In this document: positions 25,696-37,835 of the stretch, in pieces
Layout of the letters: each line of letters opens with the position of its first letter
Position numbering within the stretch: the first letter of the stretch is position 1
The notes under the pieces: model-generated
The model's input: the letters and a program-made list of their open reading frames with translations, nothing else
Database searches by the model: none
Told to the model about the DNA's origin: nothing
Program-made: the position numbers and the translations under genes
NCBI GenBank assembly: GCA_018857735.1
Contig: JABMCL010000047.1
Location: 807,501-871,500, forward strand
DNA: 64,000 bases
Direction: 5' to 3'
Source of the DNA: Alviniconcha marisindica
Lineage: Eukaryota > Mollusca > Gastropoda > Provannidae

Positions 25696-26480
25696 GCACA
25701 CAGTGAGAGAGGGAGAGGTTTATTTGGACCTAACAGCCAGTCCTTTCTATACTACAGACACGAGGGGGGGGGGGGGGGGGGGAGAGAGAGAGAGGGGGGG
25801 AGTGACAGACAGACAGAACGTTGAAATGCATGTATTTTCCTTGCCTGAAACACAGCACTACACGAGTTAAATGTCTCCAGCACACAGTTAATAATAACTA
25901 CTACCATAAAAAGCGAACAGCACCACCCCAAGAACGCGGACGGATACGTGCTGTGCCGAGTTTCAGTCATGGTACTGTAAAAACAAGTACAAGGTACCTA
26001 GACCTAAATCCCCGGAACGGTTTTTCCAGTTTAGCTGGGATATTTATGTCTCTGCATGCGAAGCGATCCTTCATTTCCGTGTAAGAGAGAATCACAATCC
26101 AGCTACAAAAACAGGGATACAACCAGCCATACCATCGCCTTCTACCCCTTTGTAGTTGGAAACAGGCTTCTTATCTTCAAACCCCGCAATCACCCGACAA
26201 AGACTGAATGGGAAAAACATCACAGCCTTCTCCCCGGCTCTGACAGCATCCTAACAATATCTGATGGCAAGAGTGGTAATATACAGAACGCAACGGGGGT
26301 CGCGAATCAGAAGAATCTTCTCTCCTTCTGCTTCTTGCCTTCCAACCATCTGTATCTAGTACCATCCTCACCCCAGTAAACAACTTGTCCTCCACCCGTC
26401 TTTGTACAACAGTCTCGAGCTTAACCTTTCCTGTGAGCTAAGCATGGACTGGGCAATGAAAGCACCAACACCACCGAGAC

Positions 26481-26566
26481 TCTCTGTCTGTCTGTCTGTC
26501 TCTGTCTGTCTATCTGTCTGTCTGTCTGTCTGTCTGTCTGTGTCTGTCTATCTGTCTGTCTGTCTA

Positions 26567-26629
<63 letters not shown>

Positions 26630-26680
26630 GTCTGTCTCTGTCTCTCTGTCTCTCTCTCTCTCTCTCCCCCTCTCTCTCTC
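26481..26680. repeat. (GTCT)n tetranucleotide microsatellite
   Basis: About 180 bp of CTGT units with CTAT interruptions, ending in (CT)n. Confidence 0.97.
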
Positions 26681-26847
26681 CGCCAAACTCCAACGACCCA
26701 ACCACAATATTAGCCACGCTACTGATTAATATTCAGCTCTGACATATCAGAATCGGGGTTAACGTTCATTCAAACGTGGAAGCGGGATGGAACTTTTAGG
26801 GTTGAACAGTAAAGCTAATGGACTGACTTACGATGACGATGGTAACT

Positions 26848-27310
26848 ACGGACTGATCTGTGGTGATATCGGTAGTGACGGAGGGATTTGTGGGGATGAC
26901 AGACGTAATTCACGATCATCGACTGATCTGTGATGATGTCGGTATAGTGACTGAGGGATAGTGGGGATAACAGAGGCAATTTACGGACTGATCTGTGATG
27001 TCGGTATAATGAAGGACGTATTTGTGGGGTCAACAGAAGTAATTTACGGACTGATCTGTGGTGATGTCGGTAGAGTGAAGAACGGATCTGCGAGGACGAC
27101 AAAAGTAATTTACAGGCTATCTGAGATGATGTCGGTTTAGTGAAGAACAGACGTGTGGGAGACGACAAGAGTAATTTATGGACTGATCTGCGATGATGTC
27201 GGTATAGTGAAGGACGGACTTGTGGGCACGACAGAAGTGATTTACTGGTGATGTCGGCAGTTACTGGCGGATTTTCGAGGATGACAGAAGTAATCACCGA
27301 ACTGAACTGT
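26848..27310. repeat. About 65-bp minisatellite
   Basis: Around seven degenerate copies of ACGGACTGATCTGTGATGAT then GTCGGTATAGTGAAGGACGG and ACGACAGAAGTAATTT. The minus frame stays open for 221 codons only because the unit is stop-poor there. Confidence 0.9.
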
Positions 27311-28941
27311 GGTGATGACGCTGTTAAGGGACTAATACGTGGTAGCAGAACGTCGGCGACCTTCTGACGTCCAAAGCCAGCTCGTGGCCAGTGACAGCCG
27401 ACTGACTGGACTTCAAAGGAACGGGGCAAGGTGCAGACGGTATTGATGTAGGTGAGTCGGATCACCACAGAGGTACCCAACCAACTACAGAGGCGGCACA
27501 GGGCAGGGAAAACAAAAGAGCAGACTGACAGTCCGTGTCAAGGAGACAGTTAATACATCAGTTTTCTTGGATCCGCCAGTTGCAACCAAGGAAATGATAC
27601 TCTCTCTGTTCGTCCCTCCCTCTCTCTCTCTCTCACACACACACAAACACGCACCCTTCCACACACACGTACCCCTTCCCCCCCCCCCCCAAACCACACA
27701 CACACCTGCGAACAACAATTTATTTTCCCAATGCCCCTCCCTTTATTAGTGTTTGGATCAGTGTTATGATTCTGTGTGATGGTCAGGCCACGTGTAACGT
27801 GTTCCACTGGCGTCATTCGTTCCTGGACTTCAGCGATTTCCTACATAGGTAAGCACCTGACGACGCCAATGGTGGTGATGACCATGCCTCTTATACTTTA
27901 CAGAGGGCTTTCACACACACGCATTGACTTCGGCATCAGAGATAAATTCAGACAATATATCAACAAACTGTTAAACCTGTCCAACCCACGTTTCCAGAGA
28001 CGGCCATCTGGTACATCGTTGACTCGACTGCATGCCCCAGTAACACAATGTGAAGGACAGTCAAATAATTTCACTCCTACCACATACTATTGAACAGTTC
28101 AAGAGATCTCAGTGAACGAAAGACATCTGCGTCAAGCGTGTATGTAAGACGGCTGTAACACTACACACTGCTCGTAAACAGCATAGGGTACATAATATAA
28201 TGTTAATGGCATACCCCGCTGACTCCCCCATGCAACTGATGCAAAAAGAACGACTCACATGCAGCTGCAACCCACGTTTTTGCACACAAATATGGCATAA
28301 TTATTACACAGTGTTGTGGTTTGTAATACTCGCGCTGCAACACGTCTGTAACACTGCACGGCATTGCTCTGCCTTGCGCTGAACTGCACTGCATTGTCAA
28401 AAGAGCCTGGGGCTGGGGAAGGGAGTTGTGGAGGGGAAAGGGGGGTGGGGGGGGGGGGGAGCGATCCACCCGCAGCAAACAGCAAGTGGTCCCAGCGGTC
28501 CACCTGCCGCACCCGCACCACTGGGCCACCGCCGCCCACCTTGACAAGCCCGAGAACAAGGTGTTCCCGTCGCCTCACTACACGCGGCAGCAAATGTCAA
28601 GGGGATGGAACGTCGCTCGGCCGGGCTGTCTTGAATGAAAACAGGAGGAGATGGAAATGGGATATTGGGATTGTTTGTGCAGGTAACAGCAGGCAGGGCT
28701 GCTACCTTGCTTTCGCTGGCGGCCTGCCACCACGCGGCCACAGGCTCAGTCAGCGTTGGACTCTTTGAGAGAGATGCTGGTTGCTCCGGGAGGTGCTGCT
28801 CAGCACGGCCACGGAATCATGCTAGCTAGTTCGTACATGCATGAGGTTCTTTGTCCCAATAATTGTAGACTCTGTGATTTCTGGGCGATATGATTGCGAG
28901 GGGTATCATTAGTATAGTCATTTATATGCGTTAGGTCCGGT

Positions 28942-29268
28942 GCGAGCCGGTTTGACCTAGCGGCAAGGCGTTAGGCTGGTAAGCAGAAGGACCTCGGTTC
29001 GATTCCGCTTCGGCTCTCCTCTCCGCTCTTCAAAAGTTGTGGTCTGTGGACACTGTCTTGTGACTTTGTCCCTCACAATTAACGAAACATTAAAATGGCT
29101 CTCATCGCTCCCCATCTTAATGCAGGAGTCGTTCTGGTGGTGACAGTGTAGTGACTGGTATACAGTCTCCCTCTTCCCCCACCTCCATACCCAGTTCTCC
29201 CCCCCCTCCCCCCCACTTCTCCCCGTCCCTAATAAGCCTTGTGGTTTCTGTGGACGTTAAGCACCATG
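28942..29268 (+). mobile_element. Full-length tRNA-derived SINE with TGGACGTTAAGCACCAT tail
   Basis: The A-box-like segment TGACCTAGCGGCAAGGCG and B-box GGTTCGATTCC sit in a tRNA-like head of about 80 bp. The body includes GACTTTGTCCCTCAC and GCAGGAGTCGTTCTGGTGG, and the tail ends GTGGACGTTAAGCACCAT. An imperfect 11-bp direct repeat (GTTAGGTCCGG / GTTAGGTTCGG) flanks the element at 28930-28940 and 29281-29291 and is a plausible target-site duplication. It is the best reference copy in the window. Confidence 0.85.
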
Positions 29269-29699
29269 TTTGCTTACTTTGTTAGGTTCGGGCGTATCTC
29301 AAGACGGATCGGAAGCAGAGAAAGTATTAAAGTGTAAAACAACTCAGACTGACGGTGGCATGGGATTATCCATATACAAAATACTTAAAAGGAAGGAAAA
29401 AGGAAGAAGGTCAATGCCACGTATTAAAATAAATAAATCTCCCACAGGAACACTTCTGGAAAACTGAAAACTACCCGAGGCTGATCATTAAAAAAAAAAA
29501 AAAAAATCCGCATCCTTCCCTCAACTTCTTTGTCCCCTCGCTTCTTTACATTAAAAAAAAAAAAAGGGGGGGGGGACGGGGGGGGGGACAGACAAACAGA
29601 GAGAAAGGGCTTCTGCATCATCACTGTGCAAGTTTCGTTCTCAGTTATCAACGTCAAAACCCAACGTGCAGTACCCAGTGTGATGAGGGAAGCCTAGTC

Positions 29700-29860
29700 C
29701 AGTCCACTGCCGCGGGCGATGTTTATGTCAAAGGTGACGGGAGGTAACTGCATCAGACATCAGCAGTTAATTACCCCTGCCCTGCCCCCTGCCGCGCCGG
29801 GTGATAAGGGGGGCGAGGACAGGGCCTCGGGAAGTCTTCATTAGTGCACACTAGGAAGTT
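29700..29860. promoter_or_regulatory. Unique block with TAATTA and GATAA motifs (candidate element)
   Basis: Contains CAGTTAATTACCCC (homeodomain core), GGGTGATAAGG (GATA) and CTTCATTAGTG within 110 bp of otherwise unique GC-rich DNA in the big Lar intron. Confidence 0.25.
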
Positions 29861-29943
29861 GTTGCTCCACAACAGCCACCACCATCAGTTGCTCTCCTGA
29901 TGGACTGAGCGTAAACAGGAACACGAGTACCTAATTGGTGGGG

Positions 29944-29948
<5 letters not shown>

Positions 29949-30001
<53 letters not shown>
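29949..30001. repeat. (GT)n microsatellite
   Basis: About 26 GT units. Confidence 0.97.
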
Positions 30002-30003
<2 letters not shown>

Positions 30004-30639
30004 CCCAGACACGGTCGAACGGATCGCTCTGCTGTTACTTTGTAACTGATGAGAACACCTTTCAAGCGTCAGCATAAACTGTTTGCATGGACATACGAAC
30101 CAGCATCTATGGGCAATTCGTCAGGGCACCACCGTGTAGTTAAATAAGGCTGAGCGAAAGCTTGTGCTGCACATGACGAGCTCAGCTTCTTTCTTTAAAG
30201 CATCTTTTAAGCAGTTCCAAACGCTTTTAAGATTACGGTTCGTCGTAAATCAGTTGCCCTCCAAGCATTTTCCGCGACAATTTCGAACTCTCTGAAGATT
30301 GTGGTTCATCATAACTCAATAAATCAATCATAAATTTTGTCAGTTAACAAGCGCCCGGCGGCTGTTGCTCCCTTTTGTAATCCAGACTGCCTCATAAACT
30401 CTCCTGCATTGTTCCAAACAGGCGAAAAGCAGCGTGTCTTGATGACCCTATCGGAGCTGTGTACAAGCCAACTATTCTGCCATGCTGCCGAGACCACATT
30501 TCAATTCGCTGATGTGCAAGTAGCAACCTCACGAAGCATCACTCTCCTATTCTGTCGAACTGGCCCACCAGACACTGAGCCGGTGAGTGTCCGGTTGATT
30601 TTGTGCTGGAAATCAGCAACTAAAATTGCATCTGATTGG

Positions 30640-30870
30640 TTGAAACACGAAGGCGGCTAAGAACGCCCAGGTCGGAAGCTGGCCCCTTTCACGTGGGTGG
30701 GTTGGACAGGTCCCTAGTCTCCCAGAATCTTGGCCAGGCCCGCATCGAGTTTAAAGGGCTTCCCTTGTCACGTTTGAAAGCTTCAATTACCCCCCGGCTG
30801 TTCCGGCTAATTAAGCAGCGACGTAACCCAATCAAGGAACGACTGGTGGAAGCAGGAGCTGAGAGTGGAG
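30640..30870. promoter_or_regulatory. Unique block with homeodomain and Sox/TCF-like motifs (candidate element)
   Basis: Contains TTCAATTACCCC, GGCTAATTAAGC, CCAATCAAGG and AGTTTAAAGGGC close together. No simple repeats and no recognised protein. It resembles the composition of animal intronic enhancers. Confidence 0.25.
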
Positions 30871-31513
30871 GACACAGGCCCGTGAATGTAAATCTGACTC
30901 TGTTCCTGAACAATCGTTAAGGTGAAAAACATACATTGTTGCACTACAGCAGAGACCAAAGACCATTAAGCCACGACCACTAAGGTGATGAGAGATAAGG
31001 AGATCCAGGAGTGCTGATCCACTTTGATCACACGAATCACGAGAACCGCAGCGCTTTTGTTTCCACAACGACCGGATTAAAAACACGAGATTTCGTTCCA
31101 ACAATGGTTCCAAATGGCATCAGATAGTGTTTATACTATTCGTTTGAAATTATTTTGTTTTTATCGGTTTTCCCCTTCCCTTTGAAACAAACTGTTCTAC
31201 AACTGTGTCTGAGAACGTCGAACGCCAAAGGGCACGTAAACAAAACAGACAGCTCTGTTCTTGTTTCGCTGGTAGTGCATAAGCCTGTTCTTCGCGAAGG
31301 GTGGGCATACATAACATCCTGGTGAAGACACAACCAGCCAACACTGAGCTAATAAATGACCCCCCCCTCCCCCCCACCCTATCAACCCCCACAGCCCCCC
31401 CACCCTAACATCTACTCACTCTGCTTCCCAGGACCACCCACTCTCCAATCAAATCATCATGGTCGTCTCTAGTGTCGCTGTGGCCGGCAGAAGTCAGCGA
31501 GTCTGTCTGTCTG

Positions 31514-31545
<32 letters not shown>

Positions 31546-32138
31546 TTCTTGACATACGGTAAAAGCAGCAACGTAGACCGCTTTTCTCTGGATCCACACT
31601 TCTTTTTTCTTTCTTTTTTAATTTTGTTTACTCGTCTGGCAATAATGCATCAGCATACACAACGGGTTCAGAAGGTCATCACATGCCTGGGCCCAAATTA
31701 TTCTGTACAGGATAACTCTCCGTGCAGTCTTGACCTTCAGTTCATGGGAAAGCCCAATTAACCCTATGGACTAAAGTTCTGTCTGAGCAAGGGGCACTGA
31801 GATACCAGCTTCGGTAGCAAAGGGCTCAGCGGCTCAGAGGACCGACACACATGTGCACCATTCTTTAGAGCGATTTCACCCTCGCAGTGGTCTTACCCCT
31901 TCTATTATTATTGTAACCAAATCTTTTCGCCACCACCCCAAGTTCGACTCGTGAAAATTCTGCAACTGAAAACAGCAACTCAGTTTTGCTGTTGTTATCT
32001 TGTCAGTTTTTTGGACGGTCTGGCTTATGATGCCTCTACCGACCATATGAAGCTTAATTCCCCAAAATCGAGCAGGTTCCGAAAATATGGTCCAGACAAA
32101 AAAGGTGCCGGACACACGGACAAGGCGGGTGGGTGGGA

Positions 32139-32140
32139 GT

Positions 32141-32175
<35 letters not shown>

Positions 32176-32184
32176 GGGGGGGGG
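32139..32184. repeat. Long G homopolymer
   Basis: A run of over 30 G, briefly interrupted by A. It can form G-quadruplexes and is difficult to sequence. Confidence 0.97.
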
Positions 32185-32199
32185 AAGAGTTATAATGAG

Positions 32200-32500
32200 T
32201 TCACTTTGTCTCGGTCAATAGTTCCGCAGCTGTGGGGGCCTCCTTACGTCACCCTGTGTTCCACGTCTTCCCGCTATCTCTGCCCTATCACTCAGAGCTG
32301 TGTTCACTGTCAGAGCTCGTCAGCCACAGATCAGCCATCTTAATTACCTTTCTCAGACAGGTCCCGGTGCCTTATTCACGGCCTGTCTCCATGCCTTGTT
32401 GTGCTCAGTGACATAGGATCACCTTGTGCTGGGTTTTAATTTCCTTCTCTGCGTCTTGTACAGTCTTAATGACTTTCCTCTGTGAAAATAGGTCAATGGC
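32200..32500. promoter_or_regulatory. Unique block with CRE and TAATTA motifs (candidate element)
   Basis: Contains CCTTACGTCACCC, ATCTTAATTACC, CCTTATTCACGG and GGGTTTTAATTTCC. It lies between a G-tract and a (CT)n tract and is itself free of repeats. Confidence 0.25.
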
Positions 32501-32523
32501 TCTAAAGATCATGACCTGATGTG

Positions 32524-32524
<1 letters not shown>

Positions 32525-32573
<49 letters not shown>

Positions 32574-32600
32574 TCTTCTTCTTCTTCTTCTTCTTCTTTG
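32525..32600. repeat. (CT)n(CTT)n microsatellite
   Basis: (CT)n changing to TTC triplets. Confidence 0.96.
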
Positions 32601-32843
32601 CTTTTTTCTTTTTCTTCTTCCTTCTCCCTTTTCTTCCCTTTTTACTCTCTCGTAACAGCTTGTATCTAGCTAGACGTATCTTATCTCACTTTACCTGTCT
32701 GTGCCAGTGCCAGGTGGATGGGGGGGAAAGGGGAGGACTATGATGGTGGCGGGGGGTCCTGATAAGTTCGCTACGAGTGATAAATTTAAAGGTAGCAAAT
32801 AGTAAACATGGGGAAAATCGACCGACACTTCTAATCCTAGAAC

Positions 32844-32975
<132 letters not shown>

Positions 32976-33283
32976 GCATAATCTGAATTCTCTCTCTCTC
33001 TGACATACACACTTGATACATAGTTAGCCACACTTGTAACGTGAACCTAAACATTACGATCTTGGCCATGCTCCCTCCTTGATGGATGCATCGACAGAAA
33101 AAGAAGAAAAAGAAATGTAGCAAAGCGACTGATGAAGTGAAGTAATGGGGAGCCAGTCGGAAGCTGCAGGTGCGCCGAATAAACGGGTACCAAAATGTTG
33201 CAACTGTGCTACCGCGATGTTTGAGAAAAGTGAGCTGCTTTGACTGGCACACTGCCCTCCCGTTCTAACCAAAGCAGCAGTTC

Positions 33284-33340
<57 letters not shown>

Positions 33341-33424
33341 CGCTTAATCAGTAGTTTAGCAAGGACTAGTTGTTAGGTCTAAATGAACCTAAACTACACA
33401 ATCCATGGAAAATAAAGTTTTCGA

Positions 33425-33466
<42 letters not shown>

Positions 33467-33472
33467 CTCTCT
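33284..33472. repeat. Two (CT)n tracts flanking the dispersed repeat
   Basis: (CT)n at 33284-33338 and 33426-33471, with the 90-bp dispersed repeat between them. Confidence 0.95.
33340..33430. repeat. Dispersed repeat, copy 2 (inverted relative to 5.1 kb)
   Basis: GTAGTTTAGCAAGGACTAGT, AAATGAACCTAAACTAC and GGAAAATAAAGTTTTCGAGT. It is bordered by (CT)n on both sides. Shared (GA)/(CT) edges suggest a mobile unit that carries or seeds such tracts. Confidence 0.8.
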
Positions 33473-34286
33473 TATATATATATAAAAAATATCCCAGGAA
33501 TAACCCCGGATACATTTCTCCGTACCGAGGTTTTCTGTTCTGTTTTGCCGCCACCCACGACAGCTGTTAGCAGCCTGAAGGTGGATCGGAGTCTCCGCGA
33601 GGCAAGAGGGAACCGTCGACTGCATTCCTCAAGGTACACTTGATCTACGCCTTCGACTCGATTGCCCCTCCTCCTCCACACCCCGTTCCGCATCGGGACA
33701 GACCGTTGCAGGTGAAACTGAAAGTGTCTGCTGTGAACAGAGGGGGCTTCGCTGACACCGTTTCTGGCTCACCGACTGACTGGCAAGGCTGCTTGATTGC
33801 AATTTAACGATGAACGACTTTCTGACCGACGTACGGCTCCATGACGTATCATGGTAAACATCTCTTACATTTGTCGTATTCCTCTAAATCCCCTAACCCA
33901 TATCGCTCGTGGTTTATAATCATGTTCACATTTTCGCCGCTGTGGCTGGTGGTTTTGTCGTATTAAAGAAGCATAGCATTCCCACAGCATGTTTAGTCCA
34001 AGAAGGTCGACCTTTCTCCAACAGTTAAATGAGATCAAAGTATGAACTGTAAATCCAAGATTTTGTATTAAAATGCTCCGTTGATTTTCAGTTTGGAGTC
34101 CTCTCGCTTCAGTGACGGTTAGTGGGTCTAGACTGTGGAAAAGACGACCAAGTGTCAAAGCTGTCCTCTTTGATCTTGTTCCCCGGGCTACAGGTAAACA
34201 CGCCAGTTCTGTGCCCGACCAGAAAGAGGCGGTGCGTACCACACGGGCGAGTTGGGACACAAATGCCGTTGCTGCGTGCAGTCAGT

Positions 34287-34505
34287 TCCGCCAGCGGCTG
34301 CTTGCTAAAACGTCAGACTACAAAAGACTAAAAACGCCAAGGGAGCAATAAAAAATATTTAAAAAATGATTTTTTAAAGGTTTTATTTTGCACTCTACAG
34401 TCCCGCTAACGACTGCTTGCAAAAGTCAGACTAGAAAAGACTTAAAACCAAGGGATCATTATGAAACAAAACAAAAAATCTCGATTTTTAAAAAAGTTTT
34501 GATTT
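34287..34505. repeat. Degenerate duplication of about 110 bp
   Basis: Shared pieces are GCTTGCTAAAACGTCAGACT / GCTTGCAAAAGTCAGACT, AAAAGACTAAAAACGCCAAG / AAAAGACTTAAAACCAAG, and a following TTTTTAAA-rich part. Confidence 0.7.
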
Positions 34506-35035
34506 CGCTCTCTTCTTCTGCCTGTTGGGCAAAACACGTTTTGAGAAGTCCAGCTCCTTTAAATCACACGGCTATGGCATCATCGACAACCCACGCATTT
34601 TTCGAGCGCTTGCGGTTGAGTAACGACGACTGGCCCCGCTGAGCATGCTTGCTGCCAACGAAACAGTCCCCTGTGGCTGGGGAACCGAGAGCAACCGCCA
34701 CGACGGGTGAAACCCAAATTCTAGCGGGTGCCCCACGGAGCCTATCGGCTTACCTGTTGTGCGTGAAGCGCACCTTCACAAATCCATCACCCCTCACCCC
34801 TGTTGAGGAGATTAGGGCTGATAGCGGCAGGTTCTCTACCCGCGCTTCACGTGCAGCCAATGGCTAACGGTGCTAACGACACAGTGCCGCTGCTGCTGTA
34901 CGGTGAGCGCGAGACAAAAACACCGCGTTACGGGTGGGGATTTGCCAGGTTCGCTGTTTTAACGCTAATGACAGGTGATCCGCTAACAGTCATATCCTCA
35001 ATGCTCGCACCCCTGATCTCCAGCCGTTTATGTAT

Positions 35036-35271
35036 ACGGCCATACGTGAGAACTGCAGGTGAAAGAAGAATGTCAAACGATCGCAGAACCATCATGATCA
35101 CGAGAGAGCGCACTGGGTGCCTTACAACCTCAAATAAAATAAACGGTCCTGCTACGGCCATACGTGAGAACTGCAGGTGAAAGAAGAATGTCAAACGATC
35201 GCAGAACCATCATGATCACGAGAGAGCGCACTGGGTGCCTTACAACCTCAAACAAAATAAACGGTCACGCT
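35036..35271. repeat. 118-bp tandem duplication
   Basis: Two copies starting ACGGCCATACGTGAGAACTG and ending near AATAAACGGTC. They are almost identical over the whole unit, so the duplication is recent. Confidence 0.93.
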
Positions 35272-35397
35272 ACCGTGCCGGACGGATGCAGCTTGGCTGC
35301 TGCTTCTGCCTCTTGCTGCAAATCTCTCGCTCTCCGCTCACACCGTTCTTCTCCTCCTCCCTGAGTCCCCCTTCACCTCCTGTAATTAATTTGTGTG

Positions 35398-35575
35398 TAA
35401 TGATGAAGTGATGCTTAATGTCCTCAGATGTCAATCGACATATTAGGGACAAGTTGTGACCAATGCCGAAGCACGGTTCAATAATTCTTTACGTCCACGG
35501 AAACCAGAAGGCTCGTTAGGACGGACAGCCCAGGACGGCCACCTCGACTCTCACACAGCTCCTGAACTATCTTTT
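35398..35575 (-). mobile_element. Second SINE-like family, longer copy
   Basis: About 178 bp align, on the opposite strand, with 53523-53692. Shared blocks include GTCCTCAGATGTC, ACATATTAGGGACAA, GCCGAAGCACGGTTCA, TTTACGTCCACGGAAACCAG and ACACAGCTCCTGAAC. No tRNA-like head is present. Part of the element resembles the tail of the tRNA-SINEs. Confidence 0.75.
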
Positions 35576-35692
35576 GTGTGTAGAGCTGTGAGCCAACTTT
35601 ATACTTGTGTTTAGGCGACTTGCGTTTCGACCTGTGACCTGTGGTTCGTCCTGAGGCGTCTCTGTGCGGTTGATGGAACGCACAACACACAC

Positions 35693-35732
<40 letters not shown>

Positions 35733-36483
35733 AACAAACACATACACACCACCCTAACTCATCCACCTTTTTCTTCTAGAACCAAAATGTACTAGGTTGT
35801 CAGTGCAGTTACACGCTTTTTTTTCCATCTTCTCCAACTAACCGCACAAACAGAGGTTCACTGACAGCTCAGTGGGCTGAACGCGTTATGGTTTGAGTGA
35901 ATTGAGGGACTAAAAACGCTGTTGTTTGCGAGTCGTCACTGGAAGGTGGGCTTTTAGGGCTTTGCTGTGGTTAATACAGTTATATATTCGGCATGTTGAT
36001 AGAGTTCGGTGCACATGTGGGCGGAAGGTTACACATTACAACAGCTCCACGCAGCCGGCCGGTGTAGCCTAGGCTACTGCCAGCCTGGGCCGAGGTACAT
36101 AGTTACAGTCACGCATGTAGCAGATTGTTCGGAATGAAAAGATGCAACAGTAAATACGCAAGAACCTCTGGGTCCGCACGCTTATTTTTGTTTGCCTGTT
36201 TTGTTTGTTAGATTATTGTTTTCATGGTTATATAAAATATTGTTTCTATGTCACTTTGTTCGCTTTTTTAATATTTTTGTAACTGCTATGGTGGAGGGGC
36301 GGGGGGGGGGGGGGGGGGGGGAGGGGCAGTTATTCAAAGCATACAACGGGCACGTCATGGCACTTGCAAAGCCTTCATCACTGTTTTCGTTCGCGGATAC
36401 TTTCGGCTTTTATTTTCATGTAACCTATATAGGGCCGCGACTGGGAATTACTGAAACGAAAATCTGTCCACATGACATTTTCA

Positions 36484-37156
36484 GTGCCTCTTTCTGCTTA
36501 GCGTTTCACGTCAGTGAGAGAGACAGAGGGTGAGCTCTTTCTGTTTAGCGTTTCATTCCAACTGAGAGAGACAGAGGTCGACCTATTTCTGCTTAGCGTT
36601 TCATGTCAGTGGGGGTGACAGAAGGTAAGCTCTTTGTGCTCAGCATTTCACGTCAATGAGAGAGACAGTGGGCGAGCTCTTTCTGCTTAGCGTTTCACGT
36701 CACGTCATGTCGCGTTTCACGTCAGTGAGAGATACAGAGATCGACCTCTTTCTGCTTAGTTTTTCATGTCAGTGAGAGAGACAGAGATAGACCTCTTTGT
36801 GCTCAGCGTTTCACGTCAGTGAGAGAGACAGTGGGTGAGCTCTTTCTGCATAGCGTTTCACGTCACGTCAGTGTCACGTCACGTCGCGTTTCACGTCAGT
36901 GAGAGAGACAGAGATGGACCTCTTTCTGCTTAGCTTTTCACGTCAGTGAGAGAGACAGAGATCGACCTCTTTCTACTTAGCGTTTCACGTCAGTGAGAGA
37001 GACAGAGATCGACCTCTTTCTACTTAGCGTTTCACGTCAGTGAGAGAGACAGAAGGAGCTCTTTGTGCTTAGCGTTTCACGTCAGTGAGAGAGACAGAAG
37101 TGGAGCTCTTTGTGCTTAGCGTTTCACGTCAGTGAGAAAAGACAGAGGGTGAGGGA
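36484..37156. repeat. 47-bp minisatellite with CACGTCA motif in most units
   Basis: About 13 degenerate copies of a unit reading TTTCTGCTTAGCGTTTCACG then TCAGTGAGAGAGACAGAG. Two units hold local expansions of the CACGT piece, giving runs such as CACGTCACGTCA. At least a dozen ACGTCA hexamers are present. Confidence 0.92.
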
Positions 37157-37685
37157 GCGAGTGGCCCCCCTGTACACGTACACACCTCAAACACGTCCTA
37201 CCGACCATGTCAGCAATTGCAAAGTCTGCACGGAATTACTGGCGGGGGAGCGCAGCAATCTCTGAGAGATACCTGCGTGACTGAGACCGAGTGCCGCGAT
37301 TCCAGACATCCCGCTAATCCGCTGTACAGACACCCCACCCCCCACCCCCAACACACACACACACACACATACATCTTTCCCCACCCCCGCTCCCCTCCAA
37401 TCACCCACCCACCCGGCCCCACTCAAACTCAATCATACACACGTACACACTCACACGCGCGCGCAAATGATACAGAACACACACGCTGGCACGCATACTG
37501 ACAACATAATACACCCCTGTGTTTCCCAGGAAGTCTACGGGTATTGCTGAAGGTTCAGTGCACGTCACCTGCAGCGGGGCCGACAGTCTCCCCGTGTAGT
37601 GTCAGTCTTGACCATTCTGCACCACTACATAATTACATGGACCCCGCAAAAACGAACGCGAGCGTATGACTTTGTCATTGTGTAT

Positions 37686-37686
<1 letters not shown>

Positions 37687-37751
<65 letters not shown>

Positions 37752-37754
37752 GGG

Positions 37755-37832
<78 letters not shown>
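37687..37832. repeat. (GT)n, longest dinucleotide tract of the window
   Basis: About 145 bp of GT, broken once by CGGGAT. Confidence 0.98.

Positions 37833-37835
<3 letters not shown>

Noticed and set aside
28942..29025. tRNA gene (A and B boxes present)
   Set aside because: The tRNA-like heads at 6.9, 28.9 and 47.8 kb continue into a shared SINE body and do not form a clean acceptor stem with a terminator.
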